Assembly (NCBI RefSeq): GCF_040807025.1
Contig: NC_090967.1
Span: 6,378,001 to 6,442,000, forward strand
Reading direction: 5' to 3'
DNA length: 64,000 nt
Origin: Struthio camelus
Lineage: Eukaryota; Chordata; Aves; Struthioniformes; Struthionidae
Shown here: positions 35,369-47,674 of the stretch, one piece after another
Layout: every line of letters begins with the position of its first letter
Position numbering within the stretch: the stretch's first letter is position 1
Program-made: the position numbers and the translations under genes
The notes under the pieces: model-generated
Databases searched by the model: none
What the model was told of the DNA's origin: nothing
The model's input: the letters and a program-made list of their open reading frames with translations, nothing else

Positions 35369-35819
35369 TTCCTTCCTCGGTGCCTGCAGGCGCTCGGGAA
35401 GGAAAAAGATAAGGCGACCTGAGAACAATTCGTGTCAGCGGCGCTCCTTGGCGGCGCTGGACCGCAGCACGGCCGAAGGGCCCCGCGCGGAGCCCCTCTC
35501 CCCGCACCGGGGACAATGCCGGGGCGCGGAGGCTGCCGGGCCCCGCGGCGGCGGCGGCGGCGGCGGCCGCGCCTCCACGTGGCCCCGGGCGGCGCGGCGG
35601 GGCCCGCGGCGCCCCCCGCCCGCGCCGCAGACCAATCGCCGCCCGCCCGCCCGCCCGCCCCGTGCCGCGACCCCTGCGGCCAATGGTGCCCCGCGCCGCC
35701 GCGCTGCTCCGCCGGTGCCCGGAAGCGGCGGCGGCCCCCGCGGTGCTGCCACCGCCACCGCCGCCTGTGTCCCCCGCGGCGCCGCGCCAGCCCCGGCGCT
35801 GCGGCGCAGGACGGGCCGC

Positions 35820-36048
35820 CCTGTGCCTGGGCGGCCGCGGCGCGCATGCTCCGCCGAGTGACGCCGCGACTCCATGTGTGAGAAGCGCATTATTTGGCAA
35901 GGGGAGCCGCGGCGGAGAGGATTAAGCCGGGGATCCCGGGCGGCGGGCAAAAAGGGGCGAAGCGGCGCGGGCGAAGCGAGGCGGCGGCTAGCGAGCGGGG
36001 TCGGCGGCGCCCGGGTGCGCGGGGGCCGGCGGGGAGGTGCCCCGGCGT
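35820..36048 (+). other. GATAD2A: Candidate plus-strand alternative first exon
   Basis: The exon would end at GGCGT|GTAAGTTC (36049). It contains a less GC-rich block around 35874-35900 with ATG TGT GAG AAG, a short ORF in good context that ends out of the family start. The 5' end is a guess. Assignment to GATAD2A is by position only. Confidence 0.3.
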
Positions 36049-36088
36049 GTAAGTTCACCGCTTAAAAGTTCTCGTTGGGCTTATTGTC

Positions 36089-36109
36089 GGGGGGGGGGGG
36101 GGGGGGGGG
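36089..36109 (+). repeat. G21 homopolymer
   Basis: Twenty-one consecutive G followed by GGA repeats, just downstream of the donor at 36049. Read length here may be unreliable. Confidence 0.9.
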
Positions 36110-36595
36110 AAGGAGGAGGAGGTGCGAGTTATTTGTAAAAGGAAGCTGCTGGGGATGTGTGTTTGCTCCTCGGGAAGTTCCGGGAATGCCCCCAAACGTG
36201 CGGGGATTAAGGACAGCCCTTGTTAACCTGGGAAAAGTGCAAAGTCCTGTTGTCCGGCCGCTGGAATCGTGCTGGGTTTCAGCCTTGAGGCCGATTTATT
36301 TATTAATCCCCGGGAGGGAAGTAGTTTTGTACCGTTGCGTGTGGCGGGGACAGGAGAGGGGCAGCGGGGAGCTGGGTTTCCCGGCTGCATCCTCCCCCGT
36401 AAATGAAAAGTTTTCGCGCTACGCCCCGTCCCCGAAATCCAGGTAGGAAGCGGGTCTGAAAACGCGTCCGGCTGGGGGAAGGCAGACTTGGTTTGCAACG
36501 TGAATTATCGCCGCCGGCTTTTGTTTAGCTTTAGAAAAGGAGCCTCCGACGCGTCTGTTTCGGAAAGTTGTTACGGGCTTTCCGCCGTGCCTCCT

Positions 36596-36629
36596 TCCTC
36601 TTCCTCCTCCTCCTCCTCCTCCTCCTCCA
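36596..36629 (+). repeat. (TCC)n microsatellite
   Basis: About eleven TCC/CTC units within CpG island 2. Confidence 0.9.
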
Positions 36630-39600
36630 CCATCGCTCCCGGTGCCGGCTCGGGGTGGGAGCGCCCCGGCTCGGCGGTGTCCCGGCGCCGCCGAGCGCAG
36701 CGGCGCCGCCGAGCGGAGCGCGGCGGGACCGGGGCCGCGGGCCCCCGCGCCGGGGGGCGAGCGGCCGCCCCGGGCAGCCCCCGCCGTGGCACTGGGCCGG
36801 CTGGCGGCCAGGCTGCGGCCCGTGTCACAATAAGAGTCCCCGCTCGCCTGCCCTTCCTGCGGCTCAAGGTGCACCGGGGCTGCGCCCCCCGCCCGGCCAA
36901 AACCCGCCAGCCCCCGCTCCTGCAGTGCAGCGAGTGGATGCCCAGCTGCCGCCTTCCCGATGTTGTGCGTGTGATGGGATTATTGTCTGGGAGGCTGCCT
37001 CGGCCAGGGCGGTAGGTGAGGGCTCGGCTCTGCGCCCTGCGCTCGTGCCCCGAGTTCTCCATGTTTGCGCGTTCCTTAGGCGCGCAAGCAGTGCGGGAAG
37101 GGCTTTGGGGTTGGGCAAAATATAGCTATGTTTGTGATAGTCTGCAAGAAGTTGTGCTGTCCAAGTGCATGCATGTGTTAAGCCCCTGAGTATCCAAGGA
37201 TTATTACGCCTATGTCATTTGTGGAGAAACTGAGGCAGTGACTTAAAACTGCTTGGCATTGGTTATGTGTTTTGGGCAAGCACGTAAGTTAGAACGCGCA
37301 CACTTACTTCTCTAGAACATCTGCTTACTTTTTTTTTATTTCAGACTCTTTGTATCTTAGGTTTTGCTTTCACTTGTCTTTTTCTAGCCACCCCACGCTC
37401 TTCCTTTTTTGTACTTTGTGCAGTAAACTCCTGTTCCCCAAGACAGGTTCCTAAGGTGATGAGTGCAGTATTTACTGTCACAGAGGACTGATTTGCAGAC
37501 ATGGTACTAATTCTTATTTCCAGCTTCTTTTACAGGTGTCCAGCTTTCACGTTTCTCTCTTACTTGTCTGTCTGTAAACGCGGCTGGAAGTAAGCAGAGG
37601 TAGCAGAGCTGCCTGTTAGAGACTGTTATACAGGAAGTGAAAGAAAGAAGAGGGGCCTTTGGGAATAAGTGACATGCCAGGAGGTTGGAAGCTGCCATAC
37701 CCTTAGCAAGAGAAGAGAGTGAGACCCTCTTTCTTTCTAGACAAACTTTTGACCAGAGTTTCAAGTGAAAGGAAACATGGGTAGGAAGAAGCAGGAACAT
37801 GAGACATGCAGTTAGAGAAGAAGACCAGGTGGTAGAGGGCCAGAAGCAGGAGATTAAGGAAGAAAGTAAGAAATAAAAGAACACATAGAAGTGATGAAAG
37901 GTATTGTTTTTCTGTGTAAGTAAATCATGTAGTGGCCTCCCGAACGTTGTGTTGTCATGCATGCGAGGTCCATGGACCTAGCTCTGTTAAGGAGTGGTCT
38001 GTCCCACAAAATCTTGGGAACCTACCTGCTGGGATCCTGTGGCGGTGATATCGCAGTGACACCTGCTGGTGTGGGACCGCACGGATACAGATAAGCCCTC
38101 GAGCTCTATAAGCGGGGATTGCACTGAGAGCTTTGTGGAGAAAACTGCTTGTTGGAGAGAAGGCAGCATTTAAAGCTGAATGCCTCCTCGCAGCTATTAC
38201 AGACTATGACACTTACGGAACTAAGTATTCCTGCACATCACGCTTCATTACTTGCTGTTTGCATAGTGTTCTGTGTGTCTGGACTGTGAAGCGTAAAACA
38301 AAAAGAGGGTATTATATCCTGAAGGCATTAAGGCTCTAAGGTTAAGTGTCTCAAATAGGATCACAGAATAAGTTTCGGGATTGGGAATTGCTTTTTCTTT
38401 TTTCCAACTATCAGATTTTGAAAGCTGGGAGGACTACGTAGCTTGGCATGCAATATTCGAGTTCTAAACGCTAACCCCAATATATGTTGTCTCTGGGTAA
38501 GCAATAGGCTGATCTCTTTCTCGCTCTTAATTGGGAAAAGAATGAATGTATTGCAGTTAGTGTGCTCTGATGGAATTTTGTGTCAGTGTCAAGGACCAAG
38601 TTCTGTGTTTGAAGTAAAAACTTAACCACCTTACTGAGTTTCATTGGCAAGAAAGAGTTGAGTCTCTGTCACCACCTGGTAACTACTGGGGAAGGAGGAT
38701 GGAGATGGCTGAAAATATTTCTCCTTCCTCAGAGGTGGAAGCGCAGAAGAGCAGCTAATACGGTTCCTAGCAATGTTACGTAGTCCTCTCATGAGGTTAC
38801 ATCAATAGGTGATGATGCAACAGTGTCGGCACACCATGCTGGGCCAGTATGCTAATATTGTAACTTAATGTAGCTGTATTATGACCTTTTTGTAGTAATT
38901 ACAGGCCAGCAGTCATGTATGAAGCTGTTTAAAATTGTTAGTTTAAATTCAGACAGTCCTAATATGTCATGTAATGTTTCCGAGACTTATATAAGGCATG
39001 ATGGTGGATTTGGACTACTTTTTCCATGCAGACAGCTACACGTGTGTACAAGTATAACATCTGGTCCTTCTAGAGTCCTCTCTGTATGGACTAAGATTTG
39101 AACTGGAATTATCCCTTTGCTATCAAATGAACTATGATGGAGGAAGGAACTCCTGGCTTACTGTCTTATGGTCTTACACTTCTATTTCTGGGTGTGCTCT
39201 TCGTTAGCGCTACCGATCTGTATAGGCTATAAGCATTCTTAATTTCTGACTGCGTTAATGGTACTCTGCCCCTTTTTAGGAGGAGAAGGGGAAGATGGCA
39301 AAGATGCTTGGGATAAAATTAAAGAAAGTCAACTCCCAACATCTTTTGGATAGTGCTGGAAGCATTTTAAAAATAAAGCTTAAAATTCGTTCAGCTGTGA
39401 TGAGACCATATTTGAGATCATCTTAGGTTTTCAGTTGTACCTCTTGACATGGTATCCATGTTGTGAAGTCCCTGGCCAGTTGCCAAGCAACCAAAAGTCG
39501 TGGTATCCCATATAAGAAATTCGGAAGGACGCAATTGACGAGGTGGCTATAACGGTCAGCTACGTCCAGGTTTTCTGCTTGGATAGCAGAGCACTCACGT

Positions 39601-42600
39601 TAGGTATAACTTCTGGGTGGAAAATGCTGTTTTGTGGAATACAAATTCAGAATGTTTTCACTCCTGTTTTGAGCCACAGACTTCTAGATGCAATATATAG
39701 CACCTACTATCAGTGATAATATCTAAGGGTTATTATGGATTTTAAAATTCAAATCTTTGGGCATCAGAGCTTTTTGTTTGTTTTTATCAATTCTTATGCA
39801 CAGACGAAGTATAAGCCCTTTCTCAGGCTTAAGTTATCTTTAATGTTTGCTGTTTCTTACTGCAGTGCTTTGAGGAGAAAAGAGTTATGTGCTTATTTTG
39901 ATCATGTTTCACAAAATACTGTGTCTCGGGTTCATGTAACTTGGAGGTAGAAAGTTGTGTGTTCTTACAGAGTTCATGTGTGCACTAATCTACCCGCACA
40001 GGTAGCGGATTTTGTTCTTGAGTATAGGTACTGGCCATGTAATTCACTGAACAAAAAAGTTAGAAGGAAAGCGTTTAGTCTGTGCGTTCCACTTTTGCAC
40101 TAAAGTATGCTGGGCTTTCGTTACAGAGTAAAAGAAAAATGAACAGCACTCATGAGCTGTTTCTTTAACTTGCTGCTATGGGGTTTTATTCCTCTGTGTA
40201 GAATGACCAGCAGTTACAGAGCCCAGTTATAGACGCTTGCTGACTTCTAATTTATATCCTTTTCAATAATCATCTAAGTAATGTAGAATAATCAACTGTG
40301 TTTTGTTTTTTTTCTCACTCCAAACATTCCCGGAGACTGTGGTATCTGAAAATACAGTAGACTTATTTTTAGACTTGGGAAAGTAACGTTTGCTTTTGTG
40401 TAACGCTATTCACGTTTGAGGTATCACAGAATACTGTCTATAGACCAATATGTGAAGTATAATGTAGTTAGCACATCTTCCTGATTGAAAGAAATGATAC
40501 ATGAGCACTCCTTCCTCCTTGCCCATCACTACAAAAAATACGCACTGGGAGAAGAATATACCATTGATGGACCAAAAAATACCAGGACTGCTATTCAAGC
40601 ATATTCTTCTTTGAAAGTCTGTTCTTGATTGTTCTATCAGACTATCCCTGCTCTCTCTGTACTACAAATGTTGCTTGTTTTAGATTCGTGCCTTGAAAAC
40701 CTACAAGCTAAGGTTTGTCATTTTATATATAGATGATCTTAATTCTGCTTATTTATGCATTCATATTATGATTGATTGGTTTAAAGACTCACTTGGGATC
40801 CTTTGTATGAGGGTTTTATTTTTTTCTTTAAGGCTCTTCTCCTCTTCTCCCCTTGCTTCTGTATTTCTTGGCATCCCTTTACATGGGGATAGGACAGCTG
40901 TTGAATATTTTGACACTCATTCAGTTAGTAATTCCTGCTTTATCTCTAATGCACAACCCAGCACCTGGAATTTATGAACTTACTAATTTCTTTGTGATAT
41001 TTTCTATCCACTTAGCACCACTTAGTCTGGATGCCCTGTATGCAGCAGTGAACTTTGCTGTGAGATGAATCATATGTCCATTTTCAGGTGGGGAAACTGA
41101 GAGTGAATTGCCCGAAGGAAGCATTATAGGACATTGAAGAGCAAAGGTTAAAGTTTTTTAATACGCAGTTTCCTATGTTGGCTTTTTGTTGTTCAGTGCT
41201 TCTCCTCTTCCTTCCCCCCACCCTTTTCCAGACCGCATAGACTGCTAAAGGTGCCGGCGTTTCTAGCTTTCATTGCCTTTAATTGCATTTTTTGGTATTT
41301 GACTTCTTGGTGTGTCAGGTCTTGGAAGCCTTCAGCAGGGCACCCAATAAACAGCTGCTGTTTACTCACAAACATCCGTGCGTGTGCGTGCGCCTGCGTG
41401 ACTTGTTCAGCATCACCTCGGGAGACTGTGGCTAAGACAGGGGCAGAAAGGAATTCTCCCACGTAGCTTTTGTACGTCTTAATTACCGACTGCCTCTTTG
41501 CGTTGGGGTTTTTTTAACCTGTTGTCCGCTATGCTTCTAACGCTTCTTCCTCTCTTGATTTCTAGAGCAGATGAGGCAGGAGAGCAGCATCACGACTCTC
41601 TCTCCATGGGCACAGCTTATTCTCTTCACAGGTGATGAAGAGGTCCCTTGGCAAAAAGAAATAGGATTAGTCCACTTGTGATACAAATGCGTAATATATA
41701 TATGTGGGACAAAATCAAGGTTTAGCAAGAAAACTATGTCCACCTCTAACTTCTGATGCATTGACTCTTCAGCATATTGAAATAAGGCAGAAAATGGAAA
41801 ACCTTACTATATGTAACTCTACCAATGCCCTTTTTTTTGCTCTTTGTCTTTATTATTGGTAGCATTTGAATGCAAACACTTAAACATTGCACCCTGAGCT
41901 CAGGAATAGTGCTCGTTGGCAGTGTATCTGTGTAAAACTGGTGCTTTTAGACCCAGTGCAGCTTGGAAATATGGTAGACTGGATTCCAGGCTATTCCTTC
42001 CTGTTACTGCATCCTGAAAAGCATGCTGTTCAGGACTGGCTGATGTCCTATGTGCTGAGGCAACTTGTTCTCGCTTTTTTGCTTTGCCTTTCCTGAAGGA
42101 CAAGTTTATATTGTCTTGGATAGGATAAGTCACTGAAACGCCTCCATGCATTGGTTACCCCATCTGCAAAATGGGTATAATCATGTGTTACAAAGGAAGT
42201 ACACAAAACATGGCTTATAACAATTCCCTTTAGTCTTGCTTTAATTATGGTCTTCCTTAGCTTATAACTCTGAAATGACTTAACCTGACATCATGTCACT
42301 TTTCAAATGAGAATTACTGGTAGAAGAGAAGATCAGTGGATTTACCTCACTAACTGTAACGGTCAGTTGGTTATATTAGGAAATACAAACGCTTAAAAGA
42401 TCCGGCAGAGTAAAATTTAACAGCCAGTCGCACACACTGAGGGCCAGACAAATATGGGTTAGGAGTGTCACATGTTTAACATTGGTCTAGGGATCTGTCA
42501 AACTCAAGGGAAGTAATTAGTTTGTCTCTATCTCTTATATTCATTAATTCAAAACTTCATGTCTCGGTAGTTGATGTACTTTAGTCAGATGAATTTTTTG

Positions 42601-44921
42601 AGCTCCACAGAATTACATTCTTCTGTATATCCTGTCTAATTGGTTAGTTGGGATAGATGGTCCCTTCTAGCCAGAAGGTTGAGTGTATGAATCTGTAGTA
42701 TGTTTTTAACCAAGACTTCCGTAAGCTTGTGATCAAGCATGTTTATTTTGTGTTTTATTTTTAAAAAGGCTCAGTTTCAGGAGGCTGTTTCTCCTCCCAC
42801 CAATGTCCTTTCTGAAAAAAAGATCCAGAGAGGCCTTCGGAAGCATGACGCAACTTCCTGGCAGGCTAGTGGATTTCTTAGGTTTCTGTGCTGGCTCTTT
42901 AATGCAAGGTTGCTTGTCAGCCACTCCCTTTGACTTCTGTTTTGTATACAAAACAAACAGATATACTGCTCTAGACCGGACAGGTGTTGTTCTCTGAGTT
43001 AGAGTTCTTTTGAAGCTTGGTCAGGTGATGCTAGCATTAAGCAAAATATATTAAGTAAGTCTGTGTCTAAAAAGTGTTGAGGGTCTTGAAATACTCAGTG
43101 GGATTCAAGTAAGCCAATCTCATTTTGCTATCAACTATTTAAAACACACATCTTTGAGTTCATCTCAGTCTGTTGTGTTCGTGCTCCTTCTTACTGAAGT
43201 ATGTTTCTGACTTTTTTTTTTTTTTTTAAATCCTTATGGATGAGTTAAGCATTTCAGACTATATTCATTCTACCACCTCTCTATTTCCTTTCCCTCTCTC
43301 TTCCTTCCCTTCCCCCCCTCCCCTTTTTATTGTCCAAAAGAACAAACAAAAATATCTGCCTTTTGCAGAAGTGAAGGAGTTCTTGACACTGTTTCTGGGT
43401 AACCTTCCAGGCAAGGTAGTTTGGCTGCAGGATTTTGAGACTTGCCTCTTTAGAGAATCTGCAAGTTTGACATTCCAGATAATTTTGCATTAAAATAAAG
43501 CTCTACCTGAAAGGCTTTACTTCTGCCATGTTTGGAAGAGGAATTAGTCACTTCATAACTGTTAAAGGAATTGGAGACCAATAACTTCAATGCAGTTCCC
43601 CTGCTAATTTACTGTGCTCTGTTGTGAACTCTGCTGTAGAATGAAAGGGATCAGTGTGTAACTACTCCATCTCTTGGTTTTGGTGCCTTATGCATCACCT
43701 TCTGATTTGGGTTTATTCCTTTGTAAACTTGAACCAAAATAAATTCAGACTTGTACCGGGGTCTCATTCTGCTTGGTCCTGGTAGCTGCACGCTTGTGGA
43801 TTCAGTGTCGCCAAGGCCTGTATCAGGAAGCAGTCTATGGCACTTCCAGTCATCCATGACAATATGTGCTTTTTGTTGCTCTGGCCCCAACAGTGTGAAT
43901 GGGAGCTGGAGGAATAGAAACAAAAAAATGAGGCCTATAAAAGAGCACTCCCACAAGGCAGGAGATAAGCCCTGACATGAGGTAAACACTATTCTTCCCT
44001 CTCCCCTCCCCACTTCCAGTATTTTCAGCTGAATATAAATGGATATTTAAAAAGTCAAATCAGATACTTGAAGGAATGTTTAAATACCCTGTAACAAGTA
44101 AGGCTGTATGATTTTTTTTTTTTTCTTTTTGGAGCCCCTCAAGTGAAAATATTCATCAGTGTTTAACTGTATAAATAATGTGGATAACTCTAGCAAGGAG
44201 TACAGAAATACATATTCTACCTTGCCTCCTAGAAAAAGGTTCAGCTGTCTCTTATCACATGTACTAATTCTTTAACAGTAAACTTTGTTACTCAGTTAGC
44301 CATGAAAGTGGGAAATGACAGCTTCTCAGAATGGTAGGTGGCACCGCAAATGAAAAGATTCTGATTTTTGTTTTGTTTTTAAATTATGTCCGAGTGGGAG
44401 ACCACATGAAGAATACAGTGGTAGGTTATGTAAGTCAGAATAAGCTGATCTCTAGGCGGTCTACTTTCCCTCCTCCTCTGTTAACTATCCAAAATAAACA
44501 AGAGATTTAAGGTGAGGGCTTTGTATGTGAGAAAGTCAGTTGCAGGAGTGGAAAGAATAAAGGCTTATTTTGTAGCTTTCAGTGGGAAAAAGGAAGCTTT
44601 GATTATGTTTTCAGTTAGTATTGAAATTGACTTGGATGTGATCTCTCCTGTTCACTTTGGGGTACAGATGGGTGGCTGTAGTACCTATTAGACTATAAGA
44701 GTTGGCATTCAAGAAGAAAAAATGTTTTAATCCCGGAACATACTTTTAATTGAGTGATGTTTGGTTAACCTGTTTATCCTTTCCTAACTCGGGTCTAGAT
44801 ACAGAGATTCTTGTGACTGTTAGCTGCTTCAACTACATCTCAAGTGCACTAGACGGTTACCCTGTGGCTGAAAACACTCATTAGCAGTAGATTTCCTTAA
44901 AGCAATATTGGAAATGCCCAG

Positions 44922-44955
44922 AATGTTGCTGGAACCAAACATGCCCAGCAACATT
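44922..44955. repeat. Perfect 11-bp hairpin
   Basis: Arms AATGTTGCTGG and CCAGCAACATT flank a 12-nt loop. The stem is too short for a miRNA precursor by itself. Confidence 0.85.
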
Positions 44956-47647
44956 GCGGAATGCCATTGAAAACAGGGAGTCCTAATTGCAGCAGCAGTG
45001 AAGTCACTTTCCTGACTGCTTCAGAGGGGAAGTATTGCTGAAGATCATCAGTAGTGAGTTTTTCTTAGTTTGGTTTACGCTACAAATATTGAAGGCTTTC
45101 CAGAATGTTAAAATTAGTCAGAAAATTGCATCGCTAGGTTTCATGCTAACGCTTATTTACCTATTGCTGCAAGTAGGAACAACTTCCTTGCTGTAGTCTG
45201 TTAATAATGACCAGTGTGTTCATTTGCTGAACTAGCCATGTGATTGCTAGCTTTGAGGTACTTGCAAGAATTAGAGGAAGTAAACTGAAAGCGTTCATAT
45301 TGAATAGGATCTTAGAAAGTCCTGTCTTCACAAGAATTAGGTACTGCAGTTGTGCCTGTGCCTCTGATGTTGCAGTATGTACAAACATGTGATATAAATT
45401 TACAATTTTCTGTTTTTCATTGTGTAATAATCATATATTTGCCTATGACAGACACGGTATTAAGTGTGACACTCTATAGGATTCTGTTGAGTATGGACTT
45501 TCAATTTTGCTTACTGCTTAAAAAAAAAACTTAGAGATATAGACTGAGATAGAAGTACTCTTTAAAAGCAAGTGTCTAATTGTTTCAGATGACAAAATCT
45601 CATAAGTACTGGAAGAGCTAGGTGTATTAGGTGCTTGAGTGTAAAATCTTTTGCCTTTGTTTGGTATCCTCTATATGTAGAGGGTGTACAGCAAAGGTTC
45701 CCTCAGTCTGTTGCTTGCATATGGGTTGTACTTGTGAACAGTTGAGGATGTTCTGTGGGCCATGCATGCAATAGGAAAAAGTGCACCTTTAGTGCCTTAA
45801 TTAACTCTATAAATGTGGCATTGATTTATGTCTTAAGCCTTTTTTTAAATTCAGCTTTAATTCTGTAGATGTGGAGAAAAAGATGACATTCGTAACAGCT
45901 TTTCTGTACTTATTCTTGAAAGTAGATGATATGAGCCAATGAAGTCTCTTTGCCATAAGGTGTAGTCTCTTCTGAAAGAGAAGGTAGGTGATGTTCTGAA
46001 TAAAACTTGAAGAATAATCCTAGTGTAGCTTTAAGAAGCTCCACTCTAGAATAATCCAGGTTCTTATTTTCATTAAATTTACGCTCTAAGATAGTAGGTA
46101 GCACTTACAGTTAAGGATAACGCTACATTCCTGTGTCTTGCAGTTCATGAAAGATTTCTTATGCACGAGCTATTACTAATCTGTGTGTTATAATGGCAGG
46201 TGTGCTTTAGAAAGGTCGGAGGGGAAGATCACCAAGAGAAGCTTCTTGATTGTTGTATCAACAGGTCATAATGTGTTTTGCAAATACCCTTTGTGGAAAA
46301 GTTGATGAATAGTCAAGAAAGAAACCGTATTAATCAGCAACTTAGAATAACAGGCAGAAAAAACAATGTCTTTGGGGATGGTCTGGTATATAGTACACAT
46401 GAACATGTAAAGTGTTTTGTGGCTGGAAAAGCTGTAAGACTTTGGCAGATTCTGAAGGAGGTAAACTTTTTGCTTGACGTCTCCAAATGAATATTTCAAG
46501 ACTGATCATGTGTTTCTCTAAGCTATGGGAAAGCTGGCATCCAGGAGGCACAATTTACTTTCAGACTTGTTACATGTAACATTTATTCCGTGGGTAAGTG
46601 CTGAAGGCATTTAAGGTTCTCCTGTTTTTTCTCCTTCCTTTAGCAAAGCTATCTGTGGAAGGACATATTAGTTCCTTTTGTTGGACCAAAAATTGTTTTT
46701 TAAACCTGAAAATACTGGCTTAACAAGTGGCCAGGACTTTAGTTGATAGAAGAGAACGAAAGTGTATTAATCTTGTCAGTTAAAGTACCGACTCGTAAAC
46801 TTGCAAAAGCACGTATTTCTGTGGGGTGCCTGAGAACTATGATGGTGAAGACAATAGAAATAGTTAAATAAGACTCAGTGTAATAGTGCACGTGTTAATG
46901 ATGCCTTAGGACTTTTAACTACACAAATTTCATAAGAATATCTCCGTCCCAAAATGTTATACATTATAATTGTGACACCTCTGATTGCTTTCTACCCAGG
47001 ATACTCTTATGTCTTCATAGAAGTTAGATGTTGTTTTACATAAAAATTTAAGTAATTGAGAGCCTGAATTTCGTCATGCTCATTTTCTAAATCTATTTAC
47101 TTCCTACTTGTTCTGGATCAAGGGACCCTTACAGATTTGTCACTAGTGGTTAGGCTTGCTCAAGATAAAATCTGCACCCTCCACCCCACCCCACCCCCAT
47201 CCCATGGGTGACAATGACACCTTTGTTTCCTTTTGCCTTCTATCTGCAGGACCAAGGGCTAAACATCTTGACCTGCAACCTCCCTTGTTTTTAATATAGA
47301 AATGGTTAGGTGTAAGTGTGGCTGGTGATGTTCAGTGTGTAGTGCTCCCTTTTGATCTCAGGTGGGGGGATGCAGTCTGCATCTAGATCAACTTTTGTGT
47401 TCTGAGGCCTCTGAATTAATGAGGGTGGCTGTGCTCGGCTTCCCCTGTAAATAGGTGTGGCCCCTGGGTTCGTGCCAAACTGCCATTTCATTCCCTTATT
47501 TGGATTTCTGAATAGTGTCAGTCTCCAGACACACCCTCAGTTATGTTTTAAAATAATATAGTTGGGGAAACTAAAATTGCTACTGCAGAATTATTAGCTT
47601 ATGGGTTATTAATGTATTTCTACTGCTGAGATTAAGAACATGTATCA

Positions 47648-47674
47648 TTAGTGCAAGATGGTATCTTGCACTAA
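47648..47674. repeat. Perfect 12-bp hairpin followed by T run
   Basis: Arms TTAGTGCAAGAT and ATCTTGCACTAA with loop GGT, then a T-rich run starting about 15 bp later. Confidence 0.88.

Larger units (their letters stand above)
35430..37060. promoter_or_regulatory. CpG island 2, possible bidirectional promoter
   Basis: A second dense CpG island with two CCAAT boxes (35632, 35680), an E-box CACGTG (35576) and a (CCCG)n tract near 35640-35660. Plus-strand donors occur at 36049 (GTAAGT) and 36443 (GTAGGA). On the minus strand it faces the ATG ORF at 35368. It may therefore drive an alternative GATAD2A transcript rightward and the unknown gene leftward. Confidence 0.6.

Noticed and set aside
35320..37125. 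Overlapping long ORFs in CpG island 2
   Set aside because: Same composition artefact. Only the leftward ORF beginning at 35368 has non-repetitive composition and splice signals.
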